This document shows, one piece after another, positions 29,961-42,000 of a DNA stretch of 64,000 nt (the first letter of the stretch is position 1; every line of letters begins with the position of its first letter). The notes beneath the pieces were generated by a model. That model did not search any database, was not told the DNA's origin, and saw only the letters and a program-made list of their open reading frames with translations. This stretch comes from Branchiostoma floridae. Taxonomy: Eukaryota; Chordata; Leptocardii; Amphioxiformes; Branchiostomatidae. Location of the stretch: positions 12,431,454 through 12,495,453 of the forward strand of contig NC_049983.1 in NCBI RefSeq assembly GCF_000003815.2, given 5' to 3'. Made by a program: the position numbers and the translations under genes.

Positions 29961-30430
29961 CATCTATATGATAAAACAATCATTGAATGTCAAAAAGACT
30001 TGAATTTATTGTCATATTGTGACATGGAAACTTGCTGTGCATTTGTTGGATTTTCGTTGTTTCATTTGCATTGTGATATTTTTGAAGTGTCATGGAAATA
30101 AACTGATTATTGTGACAAATTACATTGTTAGATTAACTTTTGGATCGCTATGGCAGCTTTTGGTTGGACAAGGTACAGTTTTAGGTTAACTTGTGTCAGT
30201 GTGATGACTTTGCCTGGTGTTTTGTGTCTGAATTATTATGTATCTGAAATATAAGGAGTAGCTCATTCAGCCTCATTGACAGGTGCTCCAGAGATGGTGT
30301 TTGTGAAACAATGGAAACTCTTACTTAGTCTAAGGTGCTTGAAAAAATTACCAACTAACTTGTCAGATGATTCAGAACACTGATGTTTGTCCTACTGTTG
30401 TGTTGTCCCATCAGAAGTTTGCATCACAAG

Positions 30431-32949
30431 ATGGGGTCCCGCAACACCTCCCCATCAGTGGAGGCAGTGGTGACCATCCTCCAGCAGTGGGAGAGGGACA
30501 TGGGCAGTGCAGTGGACCCCGTGCCAACAATTAACAGGTACATGTCCATAGAGCTACATAAGGGCGAGATATTCACTGGGTTTTAAACCTCTTGGAAATT
30601 GGAATGACCTATACTCATACACTAAAGTAGCCTGATCATATACATGTACCATATGATGATTATTTATATAATGTATGTAATAATAATTCACACTTGTTTG
30701 CTGTTTCATTAAGTTCAATAATGTTTTGAATTTGAGAATTCTGATACTATTGATATAAGCAAGAAAAGAAATGTTTTAGTTTCTGATGTTTTGCTTGTTT
30801 TCCCCTCAGTTTGGCAGAAATTGTGGAGCGTGAGACAGAAGAGTACCTGGGACAGGACCCGGACCCATTTGATGACAGACATCCAGGTGTGGATCAGTGT
30901 TTCCGCCAGAGGGGCGTCCACCCGTCCAATGACGGTCTCATTTCGTTTTGGACGGCTTGAACGCAACCAGAGGCCGTCCTCATAAAAAAATTGCGACCCA
31001 CATTTTGCCGAGAAATCTGTACAAAGTTGATAAATGTAAACCGCAGTTTTGTGTTTTGTATTGAAGCTAGAGGCTTGGGACGCCGTCCACAGTCAGAAAG
31101 CCGCTCACTGTTTGTTTTGCTATTGTTATGGTTGTTGACAATGTGTGTCGGCGGCCTTTCGCATACGATAATCAAAACCCGTTTTTCAAGGCCTCAGTTA
31201 CACGAATTTGCCCTGTCACATAATTCGCAAACTTGGCGGTAGGTCGATCTCGCTATAAGTATAACACTACAAACTAAACTTTGTTATTGGGAGAAATTAG
31301 ACAACACACTATTAAACTTTGTCTAGATTAACAACTTTAGTCTCTGTTTTCATCGTCAGTCATCGTAAACAAAACAAAACACAATCAGATACATGTGCCC
31401 ACCGGCCCGGGTGCTCGGCACGGGAAATCGACCTCGTTCAAGTTCGCTATCGGCAACACAGCGGAAAAATAAAGTGTTCACATAAGAGATGATGGACGTA
31501 AAAAACATCAAGTATAACTTTGGTTCCTTTTTATATGAGTTTTGAGCCCGAAAAATCTCCGAAAACGGCAGAAATTTTCGGGATAAATGTTGTTGTTGTT
31601 GTTGTTGCATCAAAAATGGCGGTCGGTAGTTGTTGTGTATCCTAGCCAATCACAGCGCTAGTTTCCCGTGACGTCGCTAGCTTTCCCAGATCTCGCGAGA
31701 AGTCACCACGTGAGATTGCGGGATTTCAGCCGCCATTACGCTCACTGTCGCCGATAGACTATGTTTTTCGTCATTTCTGAACGCAAATTTCTCGATCTAT
31801 GGAAGGTTTTAGATGATTTATAAGTATATCACAACATAAAAGAGAATATATACAAATGCTATTTCTTTTTTGAAAGTCCAAGAACCGTTTCTAGAACTTT
31901 TTAAAAGTCGTAGTACCCGTTCGGTGCGGCATACCGGTACGCGGCACAGATCATAACACTTCGGCACTGAACTTAATCGGACGTTAGTTGTTTTGTTTTT
32001 TCTTGCGACAGTTAACCATTAACTTTAATTTTCGCGATTTTACAATTAAATTTAATTTTCGCGGTTTTACAATTAAATTTAATGTTCGCGGTTTTGCAAT
32101 TAAATTTAATTTTCGCGGTTTTCGCGCCCCAAGGTGGACGGCCTCCCAGCTGAGGTCTGGCGGAAACACTGGTGTGGATTGTACATTCCATGATGACATT
32201 ACCAGTGTGATTCATGTGTTTGACAACATTCCTTTGGTATTTGTTGCACCTGAGCACAACGTTGCTCATAGTATGCTACAGCAATATGAGACATCTACGG
32301 CTGATGCACCCCCTATCAAACCATAATTTCCCTTTGTTCCTCCCACGAGGTGCACTGTACATGTAGAATTGGGTTCAGTGTGACATGTACTACTGTACGT
32401 CTTCAATTATCATATTCACAACAAATTCTTTCTCCTTCCTCTACCAGGGAGAGCAGATCCTGACAGCGGTTTCGGCCTTGTCTTGAAGACGTTGTTTAAA
32501 GACAATGACTTCATGAACACACTAGTGAACAACTACATCCTGACACAGGAGAGAGATAACATTGAACTTGTCACAGCAGCCTGTCGACTTCTTATCGACA
32601 TCTTACCAGGACTGGAAACATCTGTTGTCTTCCAAGAAACGGTAAGCAGTTTAAGGTGTTGCTCTTTTGACGTATAAAACTAATAAACCCAAGGCACCTT
32701 ACCTAAAATGTTGTGTATCAACTCTCCAAGAGTGCCACCTAATCTTAACCCTTTCTCTGCTACCTTAGCCCATATCCATGCAAGTTTGGTGCCAAATTGT
32801 TTCCTCAGGTTGTTTCCTGTTGTTTCCTTAGCAGGGAGAAGGTCAAGTAAAGCCATCATTGTTGTATTGATCTCAGTCAGATAATTGATTACTGTATTAT
32901 TGTACTATATTCTTACACACACATAAACACACAAACGCGAGCACACACA

Positions 32950-33000
<51 letters not shown>

Positions 33001-36000
33001 GTATATTTATCAGGGTAGAGACTCAAATCTGGCAAAATTCACCATATATATGAGTGTAGATTGACTAACTAAGGCCATTTATAAATGTTTTGGATGATGA
33101 TGATGATGATGATAAATCTGTGTGGTATTTATTCTGGATGGATGTGTTATCTAGGATGGCATTGTAGAGAGACTGTTCAGGTGGACAAAGCTGGAGCATG
33201 AGCCGCTGAGTTCTTATGCCACTGGCCTATTGGCTGCTGCCATGGAAACACAGGATGTGGCAACCAACTACAGGGAGGATAACTCTGAACTGGTTGGTGT
33301 ATACTTGTAACAAGTAGACTGCATGGTTGCAAATGTTATGAATACACATGTGCTAAAAGCAAAGAGGCAAAATACTTCACAGAAAAGAGATGCTTTCAAA
33401 AAAGATGGAAATACGGCCTAACTGTATGTACTAACGTTTGTGCTAATGGTAGCCACTGCAATATTCAATAAGTAGCTATTACACTTAGAGATGTATGTGC
33501 ACATCTTGAGAAGGCTGTAGTGCTGCCCCTGTGCACGACAGTTGGTAATAGTGTGCTACAGCAATGTGAGATATCTGCAGCTGACTGGCAACATGTTTGC
33601 CTAGACAATGTAGATGTCTTCTATAATCTTCTTTCTTAAGGAACAGTTTGTAAGATGCTTTCTTCTCTTTATGTTTTTGTGGTATCAATGTATGTAAATA
33701 GCGGCGAACGTAATTATTTGACTCAGGGTCAAAGGCCCATATTGACTCAACAGATAATTGGGTACATATCTAAAAAGTAAAAGAGTGAAAGAAAAGTACA
33801 AGCCTTACAAACCTTGTGGATATGTGTAGATAACGTTCATTTCCATATTATCCAATAATCATGATGATACAACAGTGTCTGATGTCCGTTCCTCCCAGGT
33901 GCCTCAGATGTTGGCTAAACTGAAGTGCCTACGACAACAGATGGAGAGAGAGAGATGTCACAAGGCGGAAGAAGAAGTGGGCGTGGGCCTTGACAGGCCG
34001 TTTGCATGTTTCTCCAGTCCAGATGGCACAAGCAGCCCTGTAACTACACCGACCAAAGTGGAGTCACAGATACCCAGTGGCACCAAACCTACAGACACTG
34101 GTGCTGGAGATGTGGGACTGACAGTAGCTAACGGGCCAGGCAATACGGAGGAAGCAGCCATACGCACAGCACTGCCCCCTAGTGGTAGAACTGAGGGGTG
34201 CAGCAACGGCACACCAAAGAGCACTGAAAACTTAAGCACAGGGAAAAGGCAGCTAGCACCAGATGACGATAGCTCAAGCAAACGGACCAGAACTGAGGGA
34301 TCTGTCCCCCCTACGGCGGGGATGTTCACCTCCCCGCTGAAAGTGCCTTCGCGAGCCGGCAGCTCCATGTCGCTCTCCCTGCACGACTGCAGCAACAGCA
34401 GCTGGAAGGAGCAGGTGCCGTACCTGATTGGTCGCCACCAGATGTTTCCGCTGGACCTGGTGATGAAGCAGAGACTCATCCTGCAGTACTTGACTCCACT
34501 GGGGGAGTATCAGGAGGTTAGAGGGACACAATACATCCTTATAATTTGTTATGTATTTTCCAACTGTCACTTGCCATGTAAGATTGTAGAATAAACATAC
34601 ATGTCTGATGAAGGTCTGATAAGAATTCTGTGGTTTGGAAAGTCACAGGACTTCAACGAAGTCTTTGTTTTGTCCTCCTCAGTTTAGCTCTAGCTTTTTT
34701 CCCCAGGCATAATGATTACTCTTTGTGTCACTTCAGTTGCTGGCCACATTTTTTGAGCTTGGTGCTATGGACTTGGTGACTTACTACATGGACCTCAGGA
34801 ACACAAGAGATGTTAGGTTGACGTTCGATGCTCTTAAGGTACAATCTCTCTGCCTTCAAGAAGTTGATTTTATCATTAAAGCATCAGGGATATATGTAAG
34901 ACTCAGTTATACCCTCCTACTGTTACCTTATTACTGTATGTGCACATCTTGAGAAGGCTGTAGTGCTGCCCCTGTGCACAACAGTTGGTAAAAGTGTGCT
35001 ACAGCAATGTGAGACATCTACAACTGACTGGCAACATGTTTGCCCAGACAATGTAGATGTCTTGAACAGTCTTCCTTTTAAAGGATTAAATCAGTTTACT
35101 CCTGTTATGTCTTGCATGATGCAAGTAATCTGTAAGAAATAAGTCAATCCGATCTGCCAGTTTGCTAACTATTCTCAGATCTTGGATACGTTTCCAAATC
35201 ATATCCAGTTACTTGAGTAACTGTTTTTTGGCATATTCTCAGCTCTACCCATAGTGTATTTGTAAATTGTAGTGTTCCCAGTATAGTTGTAGTGGGTAGG
35301 ATGTAATTGTAATGCCATGTTGTGTGGTGTTGTCCAGTGGCTGGCGGCCCTGCTGTGCCATAAGAAGTTTGCTGCAGAGTTTGTGTCGCAGGGCGGACTG
35401 CAGAAGTTACTGCAGGTTCATCGCCCCTCCATGGCTGCCACAGGCGTGTCCATGTGTCTCTACTACCTGGCTTACAACGAGGACGCCATGGAAAGGGTGG
35501 GTTATTTATTTTACTGGATATATTTCTACAGGATGACACCATAATACAGTATTTGAATTCTGTACACAAAGTAAATCGCTTGTCAACAAGCTTTCTCTCT
35601 CTCCAATTTATCTCAAGTCGAAATAACCTAAAGCCCAGATAGATATATGTCACATGATATGAATGAAAGCGTGATGTCAGCAACTGGTCAAAGGTGAATG
35701 GCAGTTGGAAACACCCACGGCTGGGATAGTTGATAGCCTCTGATCAATTACCCTTCCAGGTGAACTTTCATTGGATTGCCTTAATAGTGTTATAAAAAAC
35801 AATATATATTGACCCTGGTCCTATTCCAATCTCACAATGAAAAATACAATTTTGTTTGTACTCTCTATACGTTTTCTTTTCTTTGAAATATTGTATGCAC
35901 ACTCATGTGCATTTAGATTGTCACTATGTAGTAAGTATACACAAGCCTTACCCTGTGTCATCATTAGGTGTGCCTCCTCCCACATAACGTCCTGTCCGAC

Positions 36001-39000
36001 CTGGTGGACTACACCCTGTGGCTGCTGGAGTGTTCGCACGAGTCGGGCAGGTGTCACGCCACCATGTTCTTCACCGTCACCTTCGGCTTCAGGACCATAC
36101 TGGAGCTGTTCGACAGACAGGACGGGCTCAGGAAACTCTACAATCTGGTAATGTCATGGTCTGCTGTTAGCTGTTTTAGCTGTTACGTATCCTGGATTTC
36201 AAATGTTGAAAAATATTGTTGATATTTTAATCCATGTAAAATGTTTCAGCTGACTACGTACAGTGTACAGATATCGTTTTATACAACCATTTTGTGCTGC
36301 AAACTTTTAGCTTTTGTAGTGAGGGTATAATTCAGGCTGCTTCAAGCATGCAAGTTCCTTTTCAGAGCAAATGCAGTAAAACCATTATCATACTGTTGGT
36401 ATGGGTTTGTATACAATGTCTTTGCATTTATTGAGATGCTGCTGCTCTACATTACCAAATCTTAAAGCTGGAGCTGCTATCACATAGTTTAAGAATAAGT
36501 ATGCAATGTTATTTTTTGAAACATTAACCTATCCTATGTTTCTTCAGATGAGTACGCTACAAATCCTGAGGACAGATGACCAAGGTGAGAACATGACAGA
36601 CGATGATATCTACGCCAGCCGGCAGACGACCAAACACGTGTGTACGGCGCTCAGGAGGTATTTTGAGGCACACCTGGCCATCAGAGTGGACGCCATGAAG
36701 AGGGCTTTATCAAGAACAGGGGGAGGGTCACCGGTCACTCCTGTTCCTCCTTACAAGGTGACTCTTTCAATTTCTTGTTTCATTGTATATTTGCTCAATA
36801 ATCATTGAAAATGAATGATGTGGGAATGCAATAATTCAACAATGAACTAAAATATAACACTAAGCTCTGGTTGGAACAAGCTCAAAGTACTGTGTGCACC
36901 AAAAATTGAAGCTGTGTACCTAATTTTTGTTACTCTGATGCACCTACACCAATATTTGTTAAGGGTTGCATATAAGAAGGTACTATTGCACACTTAAATA
37001 CACAGCATATTCTTGACATTGGAGTGTCATAACAATAATAATTAGACTTTTGTTGTATTACTGGTGACTGTTTTGAAACTAGTTATACTTAAAGGATTAA
37101 GGTTCAATTTTTCAAACCTTGAAAATGTGTTGAAAGGCTTGGGCTGACATTCTGCTTTATCTTATGTTCAAAAGTTTTGGGTGCACCCTAGATTTTGAAC
37201 TTAGACGTACCAGGGCACCTATTTCCCCCAAAATGAATTTGGATTCCTATTGAATGTGCGCTGATATGTCATTACAAAGGCTGGAGCCCTGACCCGAGAG
37301 GCCATGATGGGGAATATGGAGATGGTAGTGGAACATGCGCCGGTCAGGTGGCACTGGGAACCTGCACAGGAGTTCTTCCACCTGGGAGGGGTCAACCTGC
37401 TTCTACAGGTGAAACACTGATTTCTTCTGATGTTTAAGAAGCTGTTAAGAGTCATGGAGTTTTTCCTTGGAATCTTTCTGTTCAGTTAGGTTGCTTTAAG
37501 CAATGATAACACGTACATATATATGTGGTTTGGTGGTAAGAAAGCTCTTTTATCCTCATCTTTGTTTCATCATTTTCCACCTTTAAGTTGGTGATGGTAC
37601 CATGGACATCCATACACATCTTATTATCTGGTGAAACTCTTTGGGTTCTTGGGTTTTCCCTGCCTTCCCTTCCCTGTCTAACATGTGCGACTGCAACGCG
37701 ATGTCTGCTACAAGCAGATGCTTGGTTCTTCTCAGATGATCGCGTTGTCCTCGGAATGGAGGAATTACGGTGGTCGGTCGGACACGATCCGTGCGGGACT
37801 GGACATCCTGGCGATCCTGACCGTCACGCCCAAGGCGCAGCTCCTGCTGTGTGAGCCCGTCACCCTGCCGGAGTCTTCCGCCACTATCGGGATCAACATC
37901 ATACTGGGTATGTGGGGTAGGAGACAACAGGGCAGACTCATACAGTATCATTTAAGCCTTATTGACACGACAACAAGTACAGTGACTTTCATATGGTCAA
38001 CTGTATACTATAAAATAGGGATACAGACTTGTACTGATTAAAAATTCTACTGACTAAAGTATATAGGATAACAAAAATATGTCTGAATATCGTCTGCTTT
38101 AACCTTTACAAACCTGCTAAATAGCCAAATTTAAAAAATGAGGAAATTACTCCACACAAATTGGTTTTGTTCTCTTTTACATGGACACTGCATAGAGTTG
38201 TGTTAGAAGCTCAGGGCCATTTTGAAGCTTCAATCAATGTACCAGTGTAAGGCCCAATTAAGAACAGCTGTATCCTCTCACCTCTATCTTCTCACCTGTC
38301 CCGTAGGCATGGCAGAAGGGGAACACCTGACCACACCTGACGCTGAGGTACAGAAAGCAGCCTTACAGGTCATCATCAACTGTGTCTGTGGACCCACAAA
38401 CAGGTGGGAGGGTCTGCCACAATACTGGCATCAAATTATGATACCCACAGACAGGATAGCCTACTTCCTGAAATGTATAACTATCTACATAGGCAATGTT
38501 AGATTTGTGCAGCTGATGTAAGTTTGGAGAGATTTACATGTATGATGATATGATCAAATGCAAGCACCTCAGGTCAAAAAGCTACTTCATGTAGTGATAT
38601 CACCTGTAATATCATGTCACAGTCATATACTTGACATCAAACAGTCAAGATCATTAACCATCATTAGATAGATGTGCAGAGGTTAGGTGTGACGGATCGT
38701 TCAGTGTAATATAACCAGCTGCTGCCGCACTGCGTGCCTGCAAAGCTGGTGTGTTTCGCCGAAGAGCGGTTATACCGGCTATATAGATACAGATACAGAA
38801 CCACTAATTCACTATAACTTATAGTATAAGAATGATTTCTAGGTTGTCAACATCTTGTCTGAACATACAAAAGTGTACTTTCCTCCATGTGTAGGTTGGG
38901 AGGAGGTGTGGGGAGGGTGGGGAGTGGCACTCCCCGGAGGAGGAACATCTGAGGAGTGGGGAGGACGTACTGACCAAGATGTGGCACTGTGTCCGGGCAA

Positions 39001-42000
39001 ACAACGGCATCAAGGTAATCCACTTAGTATCCAGTTGCTTGAGTAACTGCTTCTTGGCATATCTTATTACCTGGATTACCTGGATGTCTAACCTTCAACG
39101 AGTTTCACCATTCTTGACTACTATTGCAGGTCCTGCTGAACCTATTCACTGTGAAATCACCAATCACCGATGCTGACGAGATCCGTGCCATGGCGTGCCG
39201 TGCTCTGTGTGGTTTGGCACGCTGCGACACCGTCAAGCAGATCATCAGCAAACTGCAGCTGTTCAGCTCGGGGGAGATGCAGCGCCTGATGAAGGAGCCC
39301 ACCCTGCAGGAGAAGCGGCAGGAACATCTCAAGTTTGTGAAGTACGCAGCCGAGCTGTTGGAGAGGATATCGGGCAAGCCGGTGTTGTCTGGTTACGAGG
39401 CCACGCTGGCAGGATTGAACAGGGCGGACATCGTCGCACAGACGAGGATCGCGTACAACTCCAAAGAACTGATGCAACTCATCCACAACCACCTCCTGCA
39501 GAATGGGATGATGGAAACGGCGGCGTCCCTACAGCGGGAGGCGGGATTGGGCAGGGTCTCCCCGCACCACGAGCCAATCAGACACTCCGCTGCACACCAC
39601 ACTCCCATACCCATGGCGGCGGCACCTCCTCAGGGACACAAGCTGGTCAGGGTTCCGGCAGGAAACATGGGTGCCTCAACCAGCTCCCCTTTGAGCGGAC
39701 ACTTGAAATTTGTACCTCCCATGTCGGGAGCCTCCAGGACCAACAGGACTCCGCACTTTGTCCGACAGAAATCCCAAACAGCCGGCGGGAACTTCATGCC
39801 GAGCCCTGTGATGAGGAAACAGATGATGAAGACGTCCCCCGCCCCTCCCTCACTGGACAACATAGTGAAGAAGTACCTGGCAGAGCAGCACTCGCACTGC
39901 AGGAACCCTGTCTCCACCTGCCCACCGTTCTCCCTCATACAGCCCCATCACTGCCCAGAACCCAAATACCGCAGACAAGCACCAAACAATGTTGCAGCGC
40001 GTCTCGTCCGCAGAGCGGCCTTCCCCATCTACGGCGGGCTGGACGGGTCTTCGTACGACCGTCAGTTCATCTACAGCAGATTCCGACCGGTCCGTATGCT
40101 GAGAGACCCTGAAGGCGACAGTTCCTTCACGTGCTGTGCGTTCATGCCCTCCTCCTTCTACCATAAGTATGTGGCGTTAGGGACCTACTCCGGGGAACTG
40201 AAGATGTACAGCCTGATCTCAGGTACAGAGGAGGGGACGTACGTGTGTCATAACTGTGCAATCACACACTGTGAGCCCTCTAGGGACGGCAGTCTCATGC
40301 TCACCTCTGGTTCGTACGGTCGGCCACTGTCGGCGTTGTGGAGCATGAACGGAGTGTTCACCAGGAAGATGTCTATAGCTGAGGACAACCATGTGGAGTT
40401 CAGCAAACTGGTGCAGGTTGGTGGGAATCTATGTAATCTATAAAAGATAGCTGTGACACAGTAAGACTGTTAAGTCACCAATTTGGAGGCAAAGCCTATA
40501 CTATAAGAGAAAGGTTCCTTGACTCATTTCAGCGAAAATTATGATTGGGTAATGTTTAAGACAGATTTCTCATATTTTTAGGGCTGTCTACAGCTTAAAA
40601 CTTGTTTCCATCCCACTCATTGTTTGGGAGCCCATGTTGTTGATTTTCATGTTAAGCTTATGAAAATATGTTTTTATGAATCATATGTCATAAATTTAAG
40701 ATTTTTTGACAGGCGGGGTGAACTTTTGTTCCATCCCAACAAGCAAATTTCTTTTCTGGGACAGAGGAGAGAGAGAGAGAGAGCCCCAAATGTAATCTAC
40801 ATTGCAAATGTAACCCACTTTGTCCTCAGGACCGAGTCATTGGTACCAAGAACGAGATCGCCCATATCTACGACATCCAAACGGGCCAGAAAACCCTGAC
40901 CCTGGTCGACCCTGACCTGACCAACCGCTACAATAAGAACAAGGCCACGTTCAACGCCACCGACGACATGGTGCTTTCAGACGGGGTATTATGGGATGTC
41001 AGGTCGGCGAAACCCATCCACAAGTTTGACAAGTTCAATGGGAACATCAGTGGTGTGTTCCACCCCAACGGTCTGGAGATCGTCATCAATTCTGAGATTG
41101 TATCCTTTCAACTCAGTTAAGGTGTTGTACATTTGCTAAAACATACAGTCAAACCTGGCTGGCCAACCACCTGGCACAGGCAGCCACCTTCAGTAACAAC
41201 CCACATTGCAACAGTTCTGTCCAACTTAAAATATTTAAGGCCCTCAGCTAAACAATATTTACTGTCCCTGTCCACCAATATTTTATCTATGTTTAATGCC
41301 TTTGCATTAATGAGGTTAAGTACTGTACTTTGGATAGAATTCTTTTGCCCTGTCGCCGTTCTGCATAGATGTGTGAACAAATTGAACTGGTTTGGTCTAA
41401 TGTAGCTATTACACATTTTTGAGGTTTGTTTCCATCGTTTATCATGAGTCAGGGCTCGAAATACTTTTTTCTGCATACCTGCACTGGTGCAGGTAACATT
41501 GAAAATTACCTGCACCAGACAAATTTTACCTGCACCACTCTGAATTTAGGAAGTATGGATCATACTAAAATTGTTAAGGAACCATTGTTATTTTTTTCTT
41601 TCAATACATAATCAGAGGCGGCGGCAGGAAATTTCGTCTGGGGGGGCGAACTTTTACTAACAGAATTTTGCGGCTCACGCTTACGTGGCACGACCACGCT
41701 AGGGGGGTCCGGGGGCATGCTCCCCCGGGAAAATTTGAAATCTAGACCCTCTAAAACGTCATTTCCTGCGTTTTGACGGGCAAATCTTGCTGCCAGACTA
41801 AGCAAAGTTTGATGGCAATTCTGTTAGAAAGACACATGGTTTTAGCGAGGGCGATGCCCCCAAAATATTTTCACGATTTCGAGTGCCGAAGGAGCGAGCT
41901 GTCGCAAGGTTGGTTTGTCTTGGGAAATTTCGAAATCTGCACCCTCTGAAACGACATTTTCTGTATTTTGATGGACAAATTTTGCTGGCAGACTATGCTA

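Larger units (their letters stand above)
30895..32171. mobile_element. Non-autonomous hAT-type transposon in a DCAF1 intron
   Basis: The ends are perfect 16-bp inverted repeats (CAGTGTTTCCGCCAGA) flanked by the 8-bp direct repeat GTGTGGAT (30887-30894 and 32172-32179), diagnostic of hAT insertion. The 1,277-bp interior has no transposase. It carries a CG-rich promoter-like block (31612-31737) and a 27-bp minisatellite (32024-32122). The element lies 8 bases after the end of the second coding exon. Confidence 0.9.

Noticed and set aside
31988-32326. Repetitive frame with a nine-residue period
   Set aside because: It is a by-product of the 27-bp minisatellite at the end of the hAT element. The frame continues into intron and does not match DCAF1.
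32941-32999. Regular short repeats that could suggest a CRISPR array
   Set aside because: It is a simple AC microsatellite in an animal intron. There are no spacer-repeat units anywhere in the window.
39195-40112. 305-residue alternative plus-strand frame
   Set aside because: It overlaps the large DCAF1 exon in another frame; the conserved LisH and WD40 residues are all in the DCAF1 frame.
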